DNA from: Cyanobacteria bacterium REEB459 | GTDB lineage: Bacteria > Cyanobacteriota > Cyanobacteriia > Phormidesmidales > Phormidesmidaceae | Reading direction: 5' to 3' | Length of the DNA: 46,229 bases | Assembly (NCBI GenBank): GCA_018970085.1 | Contig: JAGWXD010000022.1 | Location: forward strand, 1 to 46,229 | In this document: in pieces, positions 15,749-25,811 of the stretch | How the letters are laid out: each line of letters opens with the position of its first letter | Numbering within the stretch: the first letter of the stretch is position 1 | Notes under the pieces: generated by a model | The model's input: the letters and a program-made list of their open reading frames with translations, nothing else | The model's database searches: none | Told to the model about the DNA's origin: nothing | Translations under genes and position numbers: made by a program

Positions 15749-17242
15749 CTAAAAATCAAAATAAATATAGGGCAGGGCCTGGGCTGGGGCCAATAGCCAG
15801 GCCAGCCAGCTAAACAGGGGCACCAGCAGGAGCTTAAGGGGCCAGTTGAGTTCCACCTTGAGGCTGCGCTTACAACTATGGGCGATCGCCATTACCCCCA
15901 ATACCCCCAGTAACAAAATCCCTAACTGGCCGTAGGAAAAACCCAGGGCCTCTAGATAAACCTTCTGGACAAACTGAGGATCGGCCTCCACCCCCCACAG
16001 ACGCTGTAAAGCCAGGGTGAACTGCTGAGGATCGGGCAGACGGAAGAACAACCAGCTAAAAAACACCAGAGACTGAGTAAGGATCCAGGCCAACCCCACT
16101 CCGGGCGGGGTTTTCCAAAAAACCTTGAAGTCCGGCGAGTCCTTTGCCAGGGCCTGGGTGAGTCGGTGTATCACCAGCCCCAGTCCATGGAGAGCTCCCC
16201 AGATCAAAAATCCCCAGTTATTCCCATGCCAGATCCCCGCCACCAGCATCACCACCATTAAGTTCAGGCAGGTGCGGGCTAAACCCTGACGGGACCCCCC
16301 CAGGGGAAAGTAAAGATAATTGCGGAGCCAATCCCCAAGACTCATATGCCAGCGCCGCCAAAAGTCAGCCAGGCTGGTGCTGAAGTAGGGAGCATCGAAG
16401 TTCTCTGGTAAGTGAATGCCTAGCAGGAGGGCGCTACCCCGGGCAATATTTACATAGGCGCTGAAATCCAGGTAGAGCTGGAGACCGTAGGCAAAGGTAG
16501 CTAGCCAGATATCGGTGCTGCCCGCTCGTTGTAGGTTATTAAAGCTGAGGTTGACCAGAATAGCGATATGGTCAGCGATCAGGAGTTTCTTCACCGCCCC
16601 ACAGGCAATTAACCAAACCCCCTCAACACTACCAACCAGGCCAGGGGCTTTGCCTTGCTCAAGTTGATCAATAAACAGGTGAAATCGAGTGATAGGGCCC
16701 GAAATCAGCTTGGGAAAGAAAAACTTATAGGCCCCAAAATCAGAGAAATTGAAGGCCGCCGGGGACCCCCGGTAAACATCAACCAGATAGGCAATACACT
16801 CAAAGCAAAAAAAACTTAGCCCCAGAGGCATGACCCCATCAACCAGGGAATTGGGTATGGCCACATTAAACCCCAGTGGGTTTGACCATCCCAGCAGCCG
16901 TAGTATCCCAGCCAAATACTTAAAGCCCAATAGGAGTAGAACATTGGTGGCAATACCCAGCCCCAGCAGCCGCGATCTGCGGCGGTTCCAGCCTTGCTCC
17001 GCCACTTGCCAGCGAGCGTTGGCAATGCGCCAGTCCAGGGGGGTTGAAAGGGCCTGGGCGACAAAAAAGGTGACCAGCACCAGCGCCACCATCAGCAGCA
17101 GGTACTGCACCTGTAAGGAGGCATAGAACACCAGCCCCGCCACCATCAGTAACCAAACCCGGGCCTGGAGAGACTGTAAAGTCCAGAAAATGCCGATGAC
17201 GCTGCATAAAAACAGCAGATAAACCAAAGAAGGCAGAATCAT
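15749..17242 (-). CDS. MBOAT-family O-acyltransferase (AlgI-like)
   Basis: A 497-residue protein with about 11-12 membrane helices in the AlgI/DltB pattern. Family hallmarks are DFSAYVNIARGSALLLGIHLPENFDAPYFS, FWRRWHMSLGDWLRNYLYFPLGG and the catalytic-histidine block AGIWHGNNWGFLIWGALHGLG. AlgI-type proteins move acyl groups, usually acetyl, across the membrane for O-acylation of exported polysaccharides. The ATG overlaps the stop codon of the DUF1574/SGNH gene by four bases (ATGA), so the pair is translationally coupled. That arrangement resembles AlgI-AlgJ/X and PatA-PatB modules, where an MBOAT partners with an SGNH-fold protein. The polymer acted on is unknown, as no glycosyltransferase lies nearby. 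Confidence 0.92.
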   Translation of the reverse strand: MILPSLVYLLFLCSVIGIFWTLQSLQARVWLLMVAGLVFYASLQVQYLLLMVALVLVTFFVAQALSTPLDWRIANARWQVAEQGWNRRRSRLLGLGIATNVLLLLGFKYLAGILRLLGWSNPLGFNVAIPNSLVDGVMPLGLSFFCFECIAYLVDVYRGSPAAFNFSDFGAYKFFFPKLISGPITRFHLFIDQLEQGKAPGLVGSVEGVWLIACGAVKKLLIADHIAILVNLSFNNLQRAGSTDIWLATFAYGLQLYLDFSAYVNIARGSALLLGIHLPENFDAPYFSTSLADFWRRWHMSLGDWLRNYLYFPLGGSRQGLARTCLNLMVVMLVAGIWHGNNWGFLIWGALHGLGLVIHRLTQALAKDSPDFKVFWKTPPGVGLAWILTQSLVFFSWLFFRLPDPQQFTLALQRLWGVEADPQFVQKVYLEALGFSYGQLGILLLGVLGVMAIAHSCKRSLKVELNWPLKLLLVPLFSWLAWLLAPAQALPYIYFDF

Positions 17243-20200
17243 GGCGTCGCTGGGGAGGATGGGGAGACCACGGGCCAGGAAATTAGAGGATCCTGGGCTA
17301 AGTGCAAGGAAACTTGATAAGCTCCATAGCGATTAAGGTGGCTGGGATCGGAGAAATAATCATAATGCCGGGGCCATATCTGCCCGAGATCGCGAAATAG
17401 AAACCCCACCTGGGACGAAGATAGCTTCAACATGTATTGGAGAAATTCCCCTTCCGCCTGCTGACGATAGTCATCTAGATACTCATCGGTGAGGGGGGTG
17501 TTAACAAATACGATGGGAATTTTTTTGGCCTGGGTAAACTGCAAGAGCTCTGCAAAGGCCTCTGATTGCTTGCCGTCCAGGCGGAAGCCATCGTAGTCGC
17601 CATCGTAGTTACCCGATACCCGAGCATAGGTTCGGTAGTAGGTGGCCGGGTTGAATTGTACCGACAAGGGCAAAAAGCCATCAAAATCAATGGCGCTACC
17701 GGCGGGCATAGGGGCATCCAGTCGTTCCTTACGCAGGTCTGCCGGTTGAGCCAGGGCAGAGGAAAGGGTAACCATCTGGGCCCTCAGCCAGGTTTTGACC
17801 TGTTCGCGATCGCGGTAAGCGCTTGATAGCTGGCCCATCTGGTCGCTGAGCCAATGGTCTAGATTGGCGTAGCTATTGGGTAGGGAGGGAGTATCAGCGG
17901 CGGTATGTCTGCTGCGGCTGGTTTGCCTGCCGACATGGACCGCCTGTCTAGCCATCAAGTCACGATAACCCGCCGAGGCCACGATGGCGTTATAGGTAAC
18001 ATCCTCCCGGCCGCTATTAAAGGCTCGCGCCCCATCGGCCCAGAGGATTAGTTTAGGTAACTGATCGGGTTCGAGAATTTGACGAATGACCAGATCAACC
18101 ACCTGAGCCGTAGCCCCATTGATGCCAAAGTTGAAAATATTTACAGAGCTATAGCCCAGATCCGCCAACTGCTTCTGCAGATTAGCCGGATCCACCCCCC
18201 GCAAGGCCCGAGAGCTGCCCACAATCATCACATCGGCTGGACCAGACTGGGCCAGGCGCTGCCGATAGAGGGTGAGCTTCTCATTTAATTGCTGACTATT
18301 AAAGCTAGCAAAGCTAGGGGATGCCGGCATCCCTTTGGCGGTTGTGCTGGAATTAGGGGGCACAGCCGATCTCTGCTTGGGCTCAGACTGGCCCTCTGGG
18401 TTGTCAATAAAGCCCTTAAGCTGGGTAAAGGGGGTCGGGCTGGGGCGGCTGGAGAAAGCCGTCAGGGTGCTTTGGTCAACTTTGGTACGGGGGCTGGCAG
18501 CTACCGTCTCTGCCCTGGCCAGGGCGGTGGTGGGGGTCAGCAGTTGACCAATCAGCCAATCCATTTGGAATGCTGCCAGGACCCCAACAGCTGCCCACAC
18601 CAGGGCAATTTTAATCCCCTCTCCAGAGTTGCCCCGACCAAGGCCAGTCAGGGGAGGGGGGGCAGAGGAACTGACAAAAAGCTGGGTTCGCAACAACCAC
18701 TGGCCCAGTCCGCGGCCCAGTTGGTGTGGTCCAACCGGTTCCTGGTGTGAGCTAATAGCCTCTTCGGGGCGAACTAGTAGGTCGTTTACGTAGCCGTGGG
18801 CGGCGGTGAACTCAGGGGCTGCCTCGGGCACCAGGCGATCGCGGGCGAAGAAGTTGCGGCCGTAGCTCCAGATCGGCTGAGACTGCCCCGATCTGCGACC
18901 ATAAATACGAACCCCTTCGATATCAACCGGCGAAAGACTTTGCAGATAATTGCGAATCAGCGGAGCAATCAGCCGGCGTTGGGGAACCAGAGGGCTATCT
19001 ACCATGATGTGCAGCAGCCGGTCTCGAATCAGCAGTTGTACCCGCATGCCCCCGGTGGCCAGGCGGTCCTCCAGGTTAGGGTTTAATTGTCGGGTGAGCA
19101 GAAAGGCCAGCGCCGGTAAATCCCCGATTTGGGCCAGGTACTCTGGTGGGTCCGCCAGGGCGGCATGACTTGCTGCCGGCAGATCGAGGTAGTGAACCCA
19201 ATCGGGCTGGCTATCATCCTGGGGCTGGCCGTAGATCACGGCCCGATGAATTCCCTGGGGTGCCAGGTCCTCCAGTAGGGTGGCTAAACTGGTCACCAGG
19301 TTGGCCTGGGTGGCCGACAACTCAGGGTGGCGATCCCCTGGTGGTTGGGCGGGCAGGATGCAAATGCTATGCAGAGTGGCATCCCTGAGGGCAAGGCTAA
19401 GGCTAATCCCGTAGCTCTCCAGATGCAGGTTGAGCAGTTTTGCCAGGGCATCCACATCACCCCAGCGGCCCCATTCCCGCAGCATTTCCTCCGCTGGCGT
19501 CAGATCAATGCGCAAGCTCCAATCGGGCTTGCTTTCTCCCCGCACCTGTAGCAGCAGCACAGCATCTTTAAATTGGGTTAGGCCTAATAGCCGCAATCGT
19601 TCAGCCGTCGGCCGGGCAATCAGGGCCGGATCAGGACTATAGGTAGCCTCACACAAAATCCACAGGCGGGGAATAGCCGTCTGGTTACCGGGGCGATCCG
19701 GCAGGAAACGACCCTGGAGCCATGGGTCTGGCAGTTGGGTATCCGTGGTCATCGAGCGGGGCAGGCGAGCCATCCCTGGAATCGCTTTAATGCTGACCCA
19801 AACCCCAACATCCAGGGCACTCAGGGTCTCACTTAGGTACCAGGCAATGGCCTCTAAATCGCCCCGACGGGCCAGACTCAGGTTAGACAGCACAATCGCC
19901 TGGCTACTATCGCTGCCCAGATTGGCCAGGTCACCGTGGCTGTGGGCGTAGTCCTCTAACAATAGTTGAGAGGCCTTGAGGTCTTCGTCATCTTGATTAT
20001 CCAGCACTAGCTGGGCCAGGTGGCGCTCTAAACGGTTGAGATAAAGGGGAGCGGTCCACTGGGGTGCGGTAGCGTTTCCGGCTCGACTGTAGAGGTAGAG
20101 TTGATAGATGTGGGGATAGAGGCGACGCAGGGGATACTGGTGCTGGGAGTCCAGCAGCGATCGCACCAACTTCAGCACCACGGTGGCTTGGTCTAAGGGC

Positions 20201-20352
20201 TCTGGAGTTTCGCACAAGACATGCAAAATGTTGCCGCGGAGCTTGATGTGAAAAACCCCCTGGGGTTGGCCCAGGGCAGTTCTAAACCAGCTTAAAAGAC
20301 TTGGCGCCGGGGCGCTGGTCATGGAATAAAATTGAGATAGGGGAACGACCAT
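17239..20352 (-). CDS. DUF1574 protein with SGNH-like C-terminal domain
   Basis: A 1037-residue protein. The N-terminal 500 residues hold four diverged copies of a module of about 70-100 residues, each ending in P-x-W after an I/L-Y or L-x-V strand; these tryptophans are at 99, 278, 385 and 495. One transmembrane helix follows (about 579-603), then a Ser/Pro-rich linker, then from about 700 an SGNH-hydrolase-like domain: VMIVGSSRALRGVDP (712-719), FNFGINGAT (743-748) and a C-terminal SDPSHLNRYGAY that supplies the Asp/His pair. The SGNH part corresponds to DUF1574 and should face the periplasm, like AlgJ/AlgX or PatB, accepting acyl groups from the coupled MBOAT protein. The first ATG (20352) and one ten codons later both lack a ribosome site; I keep the first. 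The repeat half has no function I can name. Confidence 0.85.
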   Translation of the reverse strand: MVVPLSQFYSMTSAPAPSLLSWFRTALGQPQGVFHIKLRGNILHVLCETPEPLDQATVVLKLVRSLLDSQHQYPLRRLYPHIYQLYLYSRAGNATAPQWTAPLYLNRLERHLAQLVLDNQDDEDLKASQLLLEDYAHSHGDLANLGSDSSQAIVLSNLSLARRGDLEAIAWYLSETLSALDVGVWVSIKAIPGMARLPRSMTTDTQLPDPWLQGRFLPDRPGNQTAIPRLWILCEATYSPDPALIARPTAERLRLLGLTQFKDAVLLLQVRGESKPDWSLRIDLTPAEEMLREWGRWGDVDALAKLLNLHLESYGISLSLALRDATLHSICILPAQPPGDRHPELSATQANLVTSLATLLEDLAPQGIHRAVIYGQPQDDSQPDWVHYLDLPAASHAALADPPEYLAQIGDLPALAFLLTRQLNPNLEDRLATGGMRVQLLIRDRLLHIMVDSPLVPQRRLIAPLIRNYLQSLSPVDIEGVRIYGRRSGQSQPIWSYGRNFFARDRLVPEAAPEFTAAHGYVNDLLVRPEEAISSHQEPVGPHQLGRGLGQWLLRTQLFVSSSAPPPLTGLGRGNSGEGIKIALVWAAVGVLAAFQMDWLIGQLLTPTTALARAETVAASPRTKVDQSTLTAFSSRPSPTPFTQLKGFIDNPEGQSEPKQRSAVPPNSSTTAKGMPASPSFASFNSQQLNEKLTLYRQRLAQSGPADVMIVGSSRALRGVDPANLQKQLADLGYSSVNIFNFGINGATAQVVDLVIRQILEPDQLPKLILWADGARAFNSGREDVTYNAIVASAGYRDLMARQAVHVGRQTSRSRHTAADTPSLPNSYANLDHWLSDQMGQLSSAYRDREQVKTWLRAQMVTLSSALAQPADLRKERLDAPMPAGSAIDFDGFLPLSVQFNPATYYRTYARVSGNYDGDYDGFRLDGKQSEAFAELLQFTQAKKIPIVFVNTPLTDEYLDDYRQQAEGEFLQYMLKLSSSQVGFLFRDLGQIWPRHYDYFSDPSHLNRYGAYQVSLHLAQDPLISWPVVSPSSPATP

Positions 20353-20403
20353 ATATTAGTAGGACAACTGTCTACTCTCCAGAAGTGTTGGCAGCAAGCC
20401 AGT

Positions 20404-20437
20404 GGTCCTATCATCCAACCCGCTGGGTGATAGGACC
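20404..20437. repeat. Strong 14-bp inverted repeat (stem-loop)
   Basis: GGTCCTATCATCCA (20404-20417) pairs with TGGGTGATAGGACC (20424-20437), with one T-G wobble and a 6-base loop. No T-run follows on either strand. It lies 52 bases upstream of the DUF1574 start, in its probable leader, and about 210 bases upstream of the small plus-strand ORF. Confidence 0.7.
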
Positions 20438-20648
20438 CTCAAAATAGCACCCGGTATAGGACTGAAGCATACCGCAATCTGCCAATTTGGTCTCAATATT
20501 CTCTCAAGATTAATTCCCTCAAGATTAGGGAAACTTTTGACCAGCCCCGGACTGTCAGACCTAATCAGCAGATCTAACCAGAGCCAGATAGATTTGGCCC
20601 GCACCGGTAAAGTCGAGTACATTGGGCATAACCGCAGCAGGTGAAATC

Positions 20649-20927
20649 ATGAAAAACCCGACTATCCCATGGTGCCCGCAGGGGCCCCATAGTGGCCCTA
20701 GGTTGTCTTCACCATCAGCCGATCTGCTGACCGCTGCCCTTGTTCCTGCCTATCTGCTAGCGATGCTAACTGGCCAGTCCCTGGCCCGAGGATTAGTCCA
20801 CCTGGGGTGGCTGAGTGAGCAAATTTTGCAAGGCCGCCGGCTGCCTACTTTGAAATATTCACGACTAAATATTCACGACCATCCCCCCGGACCTGACCAG
20901 ACCCAGCCCCGGCAAGCAGGTCCCTGA
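20649..20927 (+). CDS. Small hypothetical protein (92 aa)
   Basis: An ORF with a good ribosome site (AGGTGA, five bases before the ATG). The central part, SADLLTAALVPAYLLAMLTGQSLARGLVHLGWLSEQILQ in two overlapping amphipathic/hydrophobic stretches (about 28-66), looks like real protein, and I have an impression of similar short cyanobacterial ORFs but cannot name a family. A 13-base tandem repeat (AAATATTCACGAC, 20853-20865 and 20867-20879) lies near its 3' end. Removing one 14-base unit would end the protein soon after as ..LKYSRPSPRT, so the present 17-residue tail may be a frameshift product. The ORF may equally be chance, as no neighbour supports it. Confidence 0.45.
   Translation: MKNPTIPWCPQGPHSGPRLSSPSADLLTAALVPAYLLAMLTGQSLARGLVHLGWLSEQILQGRRLPTLKYSRLNIHDHPPGPDQTQPRQAGP
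20853..20879. repeat. Tandem 13-bp direct repeat (14-bp period)
   Basis: AAATATTCACGAC occurs twice in perfect copy, separated by a single T. The 14-base period shifts the reading frame of the small ORF that contains it. Confidence 0.9.
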
Positions 20928-21166
20928 GTGCCCCGGGATTGTCCCAGGATCGATTGTGAGAATTTCCTTAAAGCCCCTATCCATCCCTAGCCAAAATCGC
21001 CCCGGTGCCGGTAGAATGCCTCGAATACCGGTAGCCTCAGGGATATTTGGGTGGCGATCAGCGGTTTGTCTAGCTTTTCCACCATCCTCCCGGCTCAATT
21101 GCTTTTTCTATCGGGGTTAATCCTATAGAATCAGTGCAATATTGCTGTTCTCTCGCGGTCTAACCC

Positions 21167-24100
21167 ATGAGTTCTACACTGCATTCTTCTGGCGATATTC
21201 TACCGACCACGGCCATCGATGGCATGGGTTCCTCCGAGACCCTGGCGGCTTCCTCCACCTATGACTGGCTACTGCGTCACCGGCTGCGAGTGGTAGAAGA
21301 TGTCTGGGAAAACGTGTTGGATCATGCCTGTGGTCCAGAACTGCTGAAGTTGCTGAGACTGCTGAGGCAAATGTGTTCGCCAGAGGGGCAGGCTCCCACC
21401 ACCGACGAAGCCCGGGTAAAGGCCGTGGTTGATGTGGTGGAGGGGCTAGATCTAGAAGATGCCATTCGAGCTTCCCGAGCCTTTGCGCTCTATTTTCAGC
21501 TCATCAATATTGTTGAGCAGCACTACGAGCAACAGGGTCAAAAACAACAATATCGAGCCGCCTACCAAAATTCTGAACTGGCCCAGTGGGCTAGTAACCC
21601 CGCCCCGTGTCAGGGGTTAGACGGGGAGAGAGGTTTTGCCGATGAGTCTGGTGGTCAACGATTTCAGGCGGATCTGCTAAATCGCACTGTGGCAGACTTT
21701 AGCAGTTCTCGACAGGAGGCAGGCACCTTTCACTGGCTGTTTCCTACCCTGAAGCGACTGAATGTTCCTCCCCAAATTATTCAGAATTTTATTGATCAAC
21801 TGGATGTACGACTGGTTTTTACAGCCCATCCTACGGAAATTGTTCGTCATACCATTCGCGATAAGCAACGGCGCATTGCTAGAATTCTGCGCCAGATGGA
21901 TCAGGCTGAAGAAGGTGCCCAGACCCTGGGTCTGGCTTCTTCTTGGGAAATCGAAGATTTGAAGCTACAGCTAACAGAGGAAATTCGACTGTGGTGGCGG
22001 ACCGACGAGTTGCACCAGTTTAAGCCCTCCGTGCTGGATGAGGTGGACTACACGCTGCATTATTTTCAAGTGGTGTTGTTTGATACCTTGCCCCAGCTTT
22101 ATCAGCGGTTTAAGCGGGCGATCGCCACTACCTTCCCAGAGTTGGATCCACCCCGTCATCGATTTTGCCGCTTTGGCTCCTGGGTAGGAGCAGATCGAGA
22201 CGGTAACCCTTCCGTTACCCCTGAGGTTACCTGGAAAACCGCATGCTATCAGCGTAATCTGGTGCTTAACAAGCATATCAGTGCCATCGACCACCTCACC
22301 GAGTTGCTCAGCCTGTCTCTGCACTGGAGTGAGGTCTTACCGGAGTTACTGGAGTCCCTGGAACAGGACCAGGTGAAGATGCCAGAGATCTATGATCAAC
22401 TGGCGATTCGCTACCGGCAGGAACCCTATCGCCTCAAACTGGCCTACATTAAGCAGCGCCTCAGCCATACCCTGGAACGCAGTTTGCGCCTTTACCAGGG
22501 CGACTCCCTGGCCGCTGGCTATAGCAGTGAGCCAAGCTCCGGTACCACCTATCGCGATGGTGAAGAGTTTTTGGCAGAACTACACCTGATTCAGCGCAAT
22601 TTGGAGGCAACTGGATTACATTGTCAAGAATTGGACACCTTGATCTCCCAGGTAGAGATCTTTGGGTTTAACCTGGCCCAGCTCGACCTGCGCCAGGAAA
22701 GTTCCCGTCATTCCGAGGCTTTAGAAGAAATTACCAGCTATCTGGAAGTTTTACCCCAGCCCTACAATCACCTATCAGAATCAGAAAAAACCGCCTGGCT
22801 GGTGTCAGAGCTTAAGACCCGGCGTCCTCTGATTCCAGGAGAATTACCCTTTTCTGAGAAGACTCAGGAAACCATCGAAACCTTTCGCATGGTGCGCCAG
22901 CTACACCAAGAGTTTGGCCCCGATATTTGCTTCAGTTACGTCATTAGCATGAGCCACCATGTCAGCGACCTGCTAGAGGTGCTGCTTTTAGCTAAAGAAG
23001 CGGGTCTCTACGACCCTGCCAGTGGACTCAGCAGTATTCAACCGGTACCTTTGTTTGAGACCGTTGAAGACCTGCAACGGGCTCCTGCTGTAATGCAGGA
23101 ACTCTTCACCATTCCCCTTTATCTAAAGTTGTTGCAGGGCAAGGCCAGCCAAACAGAGGCCACTAGTGATCTAGACCCAAATCCTGGTCCACTGCAGGAG
23201 GTCATGCTGGGCTATTCTGACAGTAACAAGGATTCTGGTTTCTTAAGTAGTAACTGGGAAATTCACAAAGCCCAGCGGGCCCTTCAGACTACTGCCGACG
23301 AGTTTGGGGTGGCCTTGCGAATTTTCCATGGGCGGGGTGGGTCGGTGGGCCGGGGGGGAGGGCCTGCCTACGAGGCCATTCTGGCCCAGCCAGGGCGCAG
23401 TATTAAGGGGCGGATTAAGATTACTGAGCAGGGTGAGGTACTGGCCTCTAAGTATAATCTCTCCGATCTGGCCCTTTACAACCTAGAAACCATTACCTCA
23501 GCCGTACTCCAGGCCAGCATTTTAAGCAATAGCTTCGATGACATTGAGCCTTGGAATCAAACCATGGAAGAACTGGCGGCCCGGTCTCGTCAACATTATC
23601 GCCAGTTAATTTATGAACAACCCGATCTGGTCGATTTCTTCCATCAGGTTACCCCGATTCAGGAAATCAGCCAGCTACAAATTAGCTCTCGCCCGGCTCG
23701 TCGGGGTGGACGCAAGGACCTCAGTAGTCTGCGGGCCATTCCCTGGGTTTTTAGCTGGACCCAAGCTCGTTTTTTACTGCCCTCCTGGTACGGGGTTGGT
23801 ACGGCTTTAGAAGAGTTTGTGCAGGAAGCTCCCGAGGAGCATTTAAAACTATTGCGATATTTTTACCACAAGTGGCCTTTCTTTAAGATGGTCATTTCTA
23901 AAGCCGAAATGACCCTGGCTAAGGTCGACTTGCAGATCGCCGAGCACTATATGCGAGAGCTCAGTGACCCTGCCGATCTGGAGCGTTTTGCCCATCTGTT
24001 TGAGGCGATTTCTAGAGAGTTCTACCTGACCTGCGACCAGGTTTTGCGCATTACGGGGCAGGAGCGCTTGCTGGATGGCTCCCCTGATCTGCAGCGATCG

Positions 24101-24289
24101 GTGTACCTGCGCAATGGCACCATTGTTCCTCTGGGTTTTTTGCAGGTAGCTCTGCTGAAGCGATTACGGCAGTACCGCAGTCAGGCCGCTACTGGCATGA
24201 TTCGCTCTCGCTACAGCCAGGGTGAGCTATTACGGGGGGCTTTGCTGACCATTAATGGCATTGCAGCAGGTATGCGTAATACCGGCTAA
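21167..24289 (+). CDS. ppc: Phosphoenolpyruvate carboxylase
   Basis: A 1040-residue enzyme that fixes bicarbonate onto phosphoenolpyruvate to give oxaloacetate, the main anaplerotic reaction in cyanobacteria. The catalytic histidine block [12 protein letters not shown] has His221; [17 protein letters not shown] and the glycine-rich [19 protein letters not shown] loop are intact, as is the C-terminal [15 protein letters not shown] ending that closes the family. Length is normal for cyanobacteria, whose N-terminal region is longer than that of E. coli. No regulatory phosphorylation serine of the plant type is visible near the N-terminus. Upstream, TATAGA at 21124-21129 is a possible -10 element. 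The gene is free-standing, with 78 bases before the next gene. Confidence 0.97.
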   Translation: MSSTLHSSGDILPTTAIDGMGSSETLAASSTYDWLLRHRLRVVEDVWENVLDHACGPELLKLLRLLRQMCSPEGQAPTTDEARVKAVVDVVEGLDLEDAIRASRAFALYFQLINIVEQHYEQQGQKQQYRAAYQNSELAQWASNPAPCQGLDGERGFADESGGQRFQADLLNRTVADFSSSRQEAGTFHWLFPTLKRLNVPPQIIQNFIDQLDVRLVFTAHPTEIVRHTIRDKQRRIARILRQMDQAEEGAQTLGLASSWEIEDLKLQLTEEIRLWWRTDELHQFKPSVLDEVDYTLHYFQVVLFDTLPQLYQRFKRAIATTFPELDPPRHRFCRFGSWVGADRDGNPSVTPEVTWKTACYQRNLVLNKHISAIDHLTELLSLSLHWSEVLPELLESLEQDQVKMPEIYDQLAIRYRQEPYRLKLAYIKQRLSHTLERSLRLYQGDSLAAGYSSEPSSGTTYRDGEEFLAELHLIQRNLEATGLHCQELDTLISQVEIFGFNLAQLDLRQESSRHSEALEEITSYLEVLPQPYNHLSESEKTAWLVSELKTRRPLIPGELPFSEKTQETIETFRMVRQLHQEFGPDICFSYVISMSHHVSDLLEVLLLAKEAGLYDPASGLSSIQPVPLFETVEDLQRAPAVMQELFTIPLYLKLLQGKASQTEATSDLDPNPGPLQEVMLGYSDSNKDSGFLSSNWEIHKAQRALQTTADEFGVALRIFHGRGGSVGRGGGPAYEAILAQPGRSIKGRIKITEQGEVLASKYNLSDLALYNLETITSAVLQASILSNSFDDIEPWNQTMEELAARSRQHYRQLIYEQPDLVDFFHQVTPIQEISQLQISSRPARRGGRKDLSSLRAIPWVFSWTQARFLLPSWYGVGTALEEFVQEAPEEHLKLLRYFYHKWPFFKMVISKAEMTLAKVDLQIAEHYMRELSDPADLERFAHLFEAISREFYLTCDQVLRITGQERLLDGSPDLQRSVYLRNGTIVPLGFLQVALLKRLRQYRSQAATGMIRSRYSQGELLRGALLTINGIAAGMRNTG

Positions 24290-24367
24290 GGGCAACTTGG
24301 CGACGGGGCTTGGCCCAAACTTTGTCGTCAAAGCTATAGTGGTTTAACCCGGATAACTCACCAGGTT

Positions 24368-25804
24368 ATGACTCAACTCCCTAACTCTAATCAGCGGGGC
24401 GGTCCTCCCCCCATTGTTTATATTGCCCTGGCTCTGGGTTTGGCAGCCGGGGGCTATTGGTTTTTTCGGCACCGCCCTGCTCTACCCAGGTTTAGCCTGC
24501 CCAAGCTGGACATACCCGCTCAAATCCCGACAGGATTGGGGCAGGGAACCCCAGACCCGGGTTTAACCATCAGTCGGGGCGATCGCCGGTTGTTTGGGGA
24601 CAACCCTAATCAGAACTTACAACAGGGCATAGCCGCCTTTAAAGCAGGGGACTACGGTACTGCGGTCAGCCAATTTACCGCCGCCCGGCAGGCGCTGCGG
24701 ACCGATCCCGAAGCTCTAATTTACCTGAATAACGCTCGCCTTGGCTCTCAACCCGCCCTGGGGATTGGGGTGGTTGTGCCCATCGCTGACTCCGCCAATG
24801 TGGCCCGGGAAATTTTGCGGGGGGTAGCCCAGGCCCAGACAGAGGCCCTACAGGCCGGTATTCCCCTACGGGTGCTAATCGCCGATGACGGTAACGATCC
24901 AGCCCGGGCCACGGCGATCGCCCATACCCTGATTGAAGATGGGTCCATCATCGCCGTGATCGGCCACGGCACCAGCCGCACCACCCTGGCGGCTGCCCCC
25001 CTGTATCAGCAGGCCAAGCTGCCCATGATTGCCCCCACCAGCACCACCACTGAATTGGCAACTATTCCCCGCCAGGGGGCTAACTTTATTTTTCGAGTCG
25101 TGCCCAGCGACCAATTTACCGGTACCGCCCTGGCCCGCTACATGCTATCTACGGGCAAAAATAAACCAGTGGTTTTCTATAACTCCCAAAGTTCCTACAG
25201 TAAATCCCTGCTGGATGTTTTCTCCACAACCCTGGGGCTGGAGGGAGGTCAGGTGGTAAAAACCGTTGATCTATCCCAGCCCAACCCGGGGAATGAATTA
25301 CCGCGTAGTGGTGCTGACGCCCTAGTGTTGTTTCCCGATTCCACCACCTTTGAGCCGGCCATTGCCGTGGTTCAGGCTAACCAGGGTAAACTGCCGGTGC
25401 TGGCAGGGGATTCCTTTTATCGTATTGAAACTCTGCAACAAGCTGGTTTTAGTTTGACAGGGGCGGTGTTAGCCGTACCCTGGCATCGTCAAAAGGCCTT
25501 GCCCCAGTTTATTCAAGCCGCCAACCAGTTGTGGGGAGCCGATATTAACTGGCGTACCGCCTTGAGTTACGATGCCCTGCAGGTGATTCGATCAGCTCAG
25601 GCAGCCGGGCAGATTACCGCCGCCATGGGGGTGCAAGGACGCTCCCGACTGGAGCAGGTGCTGGCCAATCCTGGTTTTTCTAGCCAGGGTTCAACGGGTA
25701 AGATTATCTTTTTACCCTCCGGAGATCGCAACGCCACGGTCTTGTTGGTAAAAATTAAACCCGGAGCGAGATCGGGGGCGGGCTTTGACTTTGCTCCCCT
25801 ATAG
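24368..25804 (+). CDS. Membrane-anchored periplasmic binding protein (Peripla_BP_6)
   Basis: A 478-residue protein. Residues 14-30 (PPIVYIALALGLAAGGYWFF) form a membrane anchor or uncleaved signal. A short TPR-like helical stretch follows (about 78-117: IAAFKAGDYGTAVSQFTAARQALRTDPEALIYLNNA), then a type I periplasmic-binding fold of the Leu/Ile/Val class from about 130: GIGVVVPIADSANVAREILRGVAQAQ, VIGHGTSRTTLAAAPLYQQAKLPMIAPTST and FIFRVVPSDQFTGTALARY. Such proteins bind small amino-acid-like ligands for ABC importers or sensors. It is not UrtA, which lacks the TPR part and has a different core. No transporter gene adjoins it, so the ligand is unknown. Confidence 0.85.
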   Translation: MTQLPNSNQRGGPPPIVYIALALGLAAGGYWFFRHRPALPRFSLPKLDIPAQIPTGLGQGTPDPGLTISRGDRRLFGDNPNQNLQQGIAAFKAGDYGTAVSQFTAARQALRTDPEALIYLNNARLGSQPALGIGVVVPIADSANVAREILRGVAQAQTEALQAGIPLRVLIADDGNDPARATAIAHTLIEDGSIIAVIGHGTSRTTLAAAPLYQQAKLPMIAPTSTTTELATIPRQGANFIFRVVPSDQFTGTALARYMLSTGKNKPVVFYNSQSSYSKSLLDVFSTTLGLEGGQVVKTVDLSQPNPGNELPRSGADALVLFPDSTTFEPAIAVVQANQGKLPVLAGDSFYRIETLQQAGFSLTGAVLAVPWHRQKALPQFIQAANQLWGADINWRTALSYDALQVIRSAQAAGQITAAMGVQGRSRLEQVLANPGFSSQGSTGKIIFLPSGDRNATVLLVKIKPGARSGAGFDFAPL

Positions 25805-25811
25805 TAGAGGG

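Noticed and set aside
18289-18750. A 153-codon plus-strand ORF opposite the DUF1574 gene
   Set aside because: It is Gly/Arg/Ala-rich in the style of an antisense shadow and has no supporting signal.
20356-20622. An 88-codon minus-strand ORF upstream of the DUF1574 gene
   Set aside because: It runs through the 14-bp hairpin, lacks a ribosome site and has no recognisable pattern.
24368-25804. The binding protein considered as a displaced UrtA
   Set aside because: It has a membrane anchor and a TPR-like segment, and its core differs from UrtA.
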